From positions 15,001 to 36,942 of the forward strand of contig JABUQX010103768.1 of NCBI GenBank assembly GCA_015478945.1: 21,942 nt of DNA. Direction: 5' to 3'. Numbering within the stretch: the first letter of the stretch is position 1; each line of letters begins with the position of its first letter. Origin of the DNA: Trachelipus rathkii (lineage: Eukaryota > Arthropoda > Malacostraca > Isopoda > Trachelipodidae). The position numbers were made by a program, and so were the translations under genes. Shown piece by piece: positions 18,159-21,942 of the stretch. The notes under the pieces were generated by a model that searched no databases, was not told where the DNA came from, and worked only from the letters and a program-made list of their open reading frames with translations.

Positions 18159-18372
18159 CCCAAATATGTATATATATATAATCCGTATATATATATATGT
18201 ATATAATATATTATATATATATATAATATATATATATATCATATATATATATATATTATATATATATATTATATATATATATATATAGTATATATATATA
18301 TATATTATATATATATATATAAAGTATATTATATATATATATTTATATATATATATATTATATATATATATA
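17741..18372. repeat. long (TA)n-rich block
   Basis: Over 600 bp dominated by TA repeats with ATT/TAG interruptions and a small non-repeat island at about 17866-17905 (GGCGGGCCGTATAGATGTGG). Confidence 0.95.
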
Positions 18373-18849
18373 AATCAGTTCTTAAGCATGCAATCCCACA
18401 AAACATTAATGGCAACTGACTTTTACTCAGCGAGATGCGGTACGACGCCTATAAAATGAGAAAGATGCCAATAAATTAATTTTATGCCGTCGTACGATAA
18501 AAATGGTCATACTGAAAAAATTACAAATATATTTGGAATCTGCATAAAAATACAGTTAAAAACAAAAAATCAGAAGAAACAAAATATATATATATATTTT
18601 TTTTTGTAACATTGTGTAATAAACTTAGTTTCAATATATAAAAGGTTCTTCTAATAAGGATTTCCTTAAGCTAGCTGAAACGCCACAAGAATGGTATCTC
18701 CGACGGTGAACCACTATCTAGAATGCATTTAAATGGCATAACCGAGGAGCTTGCTCGCGTGAAAAAAAAAAAAAGATTTCACAGAAGTGGATGCCGCCTT
18801 ATCAGCAACCCCTGGCAACACACTGATTGTGATGATGTGGCTTTTCAGC
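18373..18849. other. gene-free interval inside the hAT
   Basis: Contains the related words GGTACGACG near 18440 and, inverted, CGTCGTACGA near 18490, suggesting a small hairpin about 50 bp across. A T-run with adjacent TATATA lies at 18585-18607. No coding frame was recognised. It may hold decayed upstream transposase. Confidence 0.35.
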
Positions 18850-19295
18850 AAATAAACCTTCTGAAGATGAAGAGGATTTGGATAATGTTAGAAGCTCTGA
18901 TAAGTTCAATGTTGAAATTGGCATTGACATCTTCATTCATCCTTCAAGAAATCAACACACGGAACCTCATCGAAAATAACTGAAGAGACAGTCATCAAGG
19001 AGCAAAGATAATAAATTTGCAATCTGTGAAAAGAGGAGATTGAAGCTCTACGAAACATGGAAGATGCCTGCCTACAGAAGAGACCTTTCTGTGGTGGTAT
19101 GACAATATGGGCCACGGTTTCCATTATTATCAAGCAAATAATTAATATTTATCAGTCCCCCCCTCATCAGTCGAGAGCGATCATATTTTTAGTGGTAGGT
19201 GGGAATGTAAGCACCCAAAAACGGAACAGGCTCTCGCCAAGATACTAGTGAAAGCTTAATGGTTTTTGCAGCACAATTTGAGAATTTTTGAATTT
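18850..19295 (+). pseudogene. C-terminal part of an Ac-like hAT transposase
   Basis: Plus-strand pieces: EDEEDLDNVRSSDKF near 18870-18915, YETWKMPAYRRDLSVV near 19048-19100, a frame-shifted WYDNMGHGFPLLSSK near 19095-19135, then YLSVPPSSVES near 19148-19180 and VVGGNVSTQKRNRLSPRY to about 19245, with ESLMVFAAQFENF after another shift. The order W(W/Y)..., FP.LS, YL.VPPSSV.SER, GN..T.KRNRLSP is the hAT dimerisation domain of Ac-like elements. It lies about 550 bp from the right end in the sense expected for the 12259-19845 element, so it is probably that element's own transposase. Frameshifts and stops mean it is inactive, and the BED finger and catalytic core were not found. Confidence 0.7.
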
Positions 19296-19755
19296 GAGTA
19301 ATTGACTGATATCTATCTTTGTCTTAAAGGAGTATATTATTATTATGTCATGTTTGATTATTTTGCGTTTTTTTTTATTTTGTCTTTCCAGCTGATTAAT
19401 TGAGGTCTCTTCTTTTCATTATTTTTATTCTTTATATTGTAGCTAGTTAAGATCTCCTTGTAAATTGTAATAAATGTTAAAACAGAAAAGCTAGTAGCTA
19501 AACTTTTGTTAATACTTACTTGGAAAATGGAAATGGAATATTTTTTTGAATAAACACAAGCATAAAAAAGTAATGATTAATATTATATTTGCATTTATTT
19601 TCCTTTAAGATCTATTTTAATTTTATAAAATAAATATACTTGGGCACAACCAAATATGAAATAAATGACTAAGTATTGGTTGTACAAGGATGCAATCCCT
19701 GAGTTGCCTCAGTACAAGAATGTCTATCTATTCTTGTGTAATTTATTATATTAAT
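19296..19755. other. 3' non-coding part of the hAT
   Basis: AT-rich sequence between the transposase remnant and the right subterminal cluster. AATAAA-type words occur near 19470 and 19550, but a functional polyadenylation site cannot be claimed. Confidence 0.45.
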
Positions 19756-19845
19756 TAAAGTATCGATCGGTATCGACCCCTAAAAAAATAGAGTATCGGT
19801 ATCAGTATCGGTATCGGCCTCTTTTCTGGTATCGGTACATCCCTA
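19756..19845 (-). repeat. right hAT terminus with ATCGGT cluster
   Basis: Contains repeated GTATCGGTATCAGTATCGG words and ends GGTACATCCCTA. It carries the exact inverted match to the left 16-bp terminus (TATCGGTACATCCCTA). Confidence 0.9.
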
Positions 19846-19853
19846 GTATAAAC
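19846..19853. other. right 8-bp target-site duplication of the hAT
   Basis: GTATAAAC, identical to the copy at 12251-12258. Confidence 0.9.
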
Positions 19854-20587
19854 AAATAAAAACATATATGGTTTATATTACAAAGAAATAATTGATCTAC
19901 TATTGTGATGGAGTTTATTTAATTGGAAGAAATTATATATAAAGCTGATTTTATTGAATGAAACATTTCATAATTCAAATGGCCTACACGCCGGCATTTT
20001 TGTTTTGCTTACATTTTGTGAAGACTTCTAAATTCGCATTTCTGTACAATTTTTGTCCTAAGTTTGACAAAAACAAATGCAAACTCAAGCATTTCTTGAG
20101 TTTCGTAAGCATAAATGAAAAAAAATGAAAACTGTTGTATTGTAAAGTCGTTTTTGTTTATGCCTTTATGCATACGAAACTTAAGAAATGCTTGAGTTTG
20201 TATTCCTTTTTGACAAACCATGTGTATAATCGTAAAAAATGTAGAATTTAGGACGTGCTTAAGCCAAAAATGTAACAAACTATTGCGACATGGTAAGCCT
20301 GAATGAATTGATGAATGTTTTGATTCAATAAAAAATTTTACATATAATTTCTTCCAAATGGATAAACTCTATCACAATAGTTAATCAATTAATTGCAATA
20401 TAAACCATTTATGTTTTTATTTCTGTTTATTCTAAATCGATGGGGCTACATTACAACAGCTGATTCCAAATTGTGGTAACAAAAGTAAACTTCGTAAATC
20501 ACAGTCATTTTCGCACAAAATTCGTGCTAAAACTGTAAGCATTCCTTACTGAGCGTAAGCACAAATGATGAAAACGAAAATGGTCTA

Positions 20588-21093
20588 TATTAATATATTT
20601 ATATTGTGATATATATATATTGTAATATTTTTTTCTTCTCTTTACAGCTCATCATCTCCACTAACCACCAATTGTAATAAATTATAAGGCAGTTTATAAA
20701 AAGTGGAGAGTCTGTTTTGATTTAGGTAGGTAGTTGCAAGGAAATGAACCAAATTGAGATCAACTAATAAATGATGTCAATTGATATATGAATGAGTTTT
20801 TTTTGTGCAATTGAATTGTAAGTATAATTTTTGTATCTTTCCCATTAATCAGGAGAACTATATCCTTCAGAGCACTGTCTTTTCCTGTGTTAATGATCAC
20901 CGATCAAAATCTGAACCACCTTTTTCCTCAATTATCCAAACTTTAGCAGTTTTGAGAAAACCTCTGCTTTCAGGGGTAAGATAGCCATTTATAGTTCTTG
21001 TAGCTCTTATATCACGTTGGTTTTTTTACAATGATAAAATTTTAAATGATTACATCACATTATTATGGTCAATATTAGGTAATGCCTGTATTT
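20588..21093. other. gene-free interval after the fold-back element
   Basis: A short TA run at 20590-20625, then TTTTTTCTTCTCTTTACAG near 20620-20645, which looks like a plus-strand splice acceptor but is followed by no sustained frame. TCTCCACT and AGTGGAGA near 20653 and 20702 could pair. Otherwise nothing. Confidence 0.4.
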
Positions 21094-21309
21094 ATTACCG
21101 GCTCTGGCTCTAGTGTTATTGCCTGCTCTGGCTCTAGAATTATTGCCTGCTCTGGCTCTAGAGTTATTGCCTGCTCTGGCTCTAGAGTTATTGCCTGCTC
21201 TGGCTCTAGAGTTATTGCCTGCTCTGGCTCTAGAGTTATTGCCTGCTCTGGCTCTAGAGTTATTGCCTGCTCTGGCTCTAGAGTTATTGCCTGCTCTGGC
21301 TCTAGAGTT
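21094..21309. repeat. 24-bp minisatellite, nine units
   Basis: Nine head-to-tail 24-bp units, each built from TTATTGCCTGCTCTGGC followed by TCTAGAG. The units from the third onward are identical. The first carries CCGG and TAGTG changes and the second an AATT change, so variation is confined to the left edge. The unit is a multiple of three, so three of six frames stay open. The minus strand reads NSRARAGN repeated and the plus strand CSGSRVIA repeated. There is no start context, splice signal or extension beyond the array to support a protein. Confidence 0.95.
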
Positions 21310-21476
21310 ACACAATATGTAGTGTAATTCTTTATATATTTTATGGTAATACTTTATAGCTTTTTTTTTATTTCTGCTAAGTTGGGCATGGGAAATATCT
21401 TAGAAATTTACAATTATAAAGAATAATAGAAAAGGGAACATATTTCATACAAACAAAAAAAACAATTATTTTACCA
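21310..21476. other. AT-rich flank of the minisatellite
   Basis: No features recognised. Confidence 0.4.
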
Positions 21477-21590
21477 GGGGATTGATATGAAGAATTTATA
21501 AACAAATTAGAAGTGGGGATTTATATACTAATTAGAAACAATTTAGAAGAAGAGATTGATATAAACTAATTAGGAGGGGGATTGATACCA
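21477..21590. repeat. loose ~36-bp tandem repeat
   Basis: Four imperfect units starting near 21477, 21515, 21551 and 21576. Each opens with a purine run then GATTGATAT or a variant and most continue into AAACTAATTAG-like sequence. The last unit spacing is shorter. No coding role. Confidence 0.6.
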
Positions 21591-21942
21591 ATAATAATTT
21601 CTATACTAATATACAGAACCAATAAATATTCTCTTAAGACCGATAGAAAGACATAATGATAAGTCCATTACAAATTTATAAATTAATGATTAGCAGTATT
21701 GATCCAAAAAAATTATAATAGAGATCATAGGAATACCACTACTAAAGGCACTTCATTATAAAAGATCAAAACAAAATATAGCTTTAAGTAATATGGAACA
21801 CATCACAAACATCTGACAACCATTGCTGTTTATGATATTTATCATCCGTTTTATAGTCTAACACAATTAGATAATAATAATTATTATTTTATTTTCTGCT
21901 TGTTAATTTTATTTTCTCCACTCACATAATGTTTATGAATGG
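21591..21942. other. AT-rich gene-free end of window
   Basis: No frame, repeat end or RNA gene seen on either strand. Confidence 0.5.

Larger units (their letters stand above)
12259..19845 (+). mobile_element. 7.6-kb hAT element with perfect 8-bp target duplication
   Basis: Both ends carry the identical 16-bp terminal inverted repeat TAGGGATGTACCGATA, flanked by the direct repeat GTATAAAC at 12251-12258 and 19846-19853. Subterminal regions on both sides are packed with GTATCGG/CCGATAC words, typical of transposase-binding clusters in hAT elements. An Ac-like hAT dimerisation domain remnant lies near the right end in plus orientation. The interior is much longer than a normal hAT because of nested LINE, hAT and TA-repeat material. 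No intact transposase remains, so any mobility would have to be supplied elsewhere. Confidence 0.9.
12085..20587. mobile_element. fold-back (inverted-repeat) element interrupted by a hAT insertion
   Basis: The left arm is 12085-12258 plus 19854 to about 20135. The right arm, inverted, is about 20150-20587. Matching blocks include ATTTGTGCTTACGCT, CAGCTGTTGT followed by ATGG/ATGTAGCCC, TGGTTTATATT, CTATTGTGAT and GGAAGAAATTATAT. The centre pairs CTCAAGCATTTCTT on one side with AAGAAATGCTTGAG on the other. Without the hAT the unit is about 0.9 kb, almost entirely palindromic, with no coding capacity. Arm divergence is considerable. Confidence 0.75.

Noticed and set aside
20009..20278. 89-codon minus-strand frame
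   Set aside because: It lies across the centre of the fold-back palindrome and reads inverted-repeat sequence with no family similarity.
21094..21309. CRISPR-like array or repeat-protein gene
   Set aside because: Units are directly tandem with no spacers, and no start, splice signal or extension supports a protein.

Overview
This is a eukaryotic nuclear window, most likely from an arthropod and plausibly a decapod crustacean. The evidence is a spliced BTB-domain gene with the arthropod KWNNH signature, GT-AG introns, very long (TA)n arrays, and decayed LINE and DNA-transposon families that I recall as abundant in crustaceans and other arthropods. That last point is from memory and no search was run. 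Only one host gene is convincing. Nearly everything else is mobile DNA in several nesting layers.

Layout. 14-1344 (minus): decayed copy of a multi-copy arthropod gene family that looks selfish. 1346-1700 (plus): relic of a LINE C-terminus. 1876-2043: (TA)n. 2314-2429: possible small MITE. 2437-2917: internally deleted pogo/Tigger-like element. 3341-6325 (minus): BTB gene with exons at 6325-6248, 6144-5555, 5467-5267 and a tentative small exon at 3394-3341. The last intron is filled by (TA)n and a hAT-like element (3559-4971) made of three ~340-bp units, the third of which carries a 187-bp MITE. 6548-10901: a 4.35-kb DNA transposon with ~0.8-kb terminal inverted repeats and a broken DDE-type transposase gene.

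12085-20587 is a fold-back element whose left arm was split by a 7.6-kb hAT element (12259-19845) with a perfect 8-bp target duplication. The other arm supplies the uninserted version of the site. Inside the hAT are a relic of another arthropod repeat family (minus, 12690-13110), the C-terminus of a different hAT transposase (14395-14727), a decayed LINE (minus, 15048-16925), one unidentified ORF (17191-17517) and the C-terminus of an Ac-like hAT transposase (18850-19295). After the fold-back there is quiet AT-rich DNA, a nearly perfect 24-bp minisatellite of nine units (21094-21309) and a loose ~36-bp repeat.

Functionally, the BTB gene probably encodes a nuclear transcription co-regulator. 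The transposons mostly document insertion order and decay. No transposase in the window is intact. I saw no rRNA, tRNA or CRISPR. The least familiar item is the long-inverted-repeat transposon, together with the duplication-plus-insertion scars inside it.
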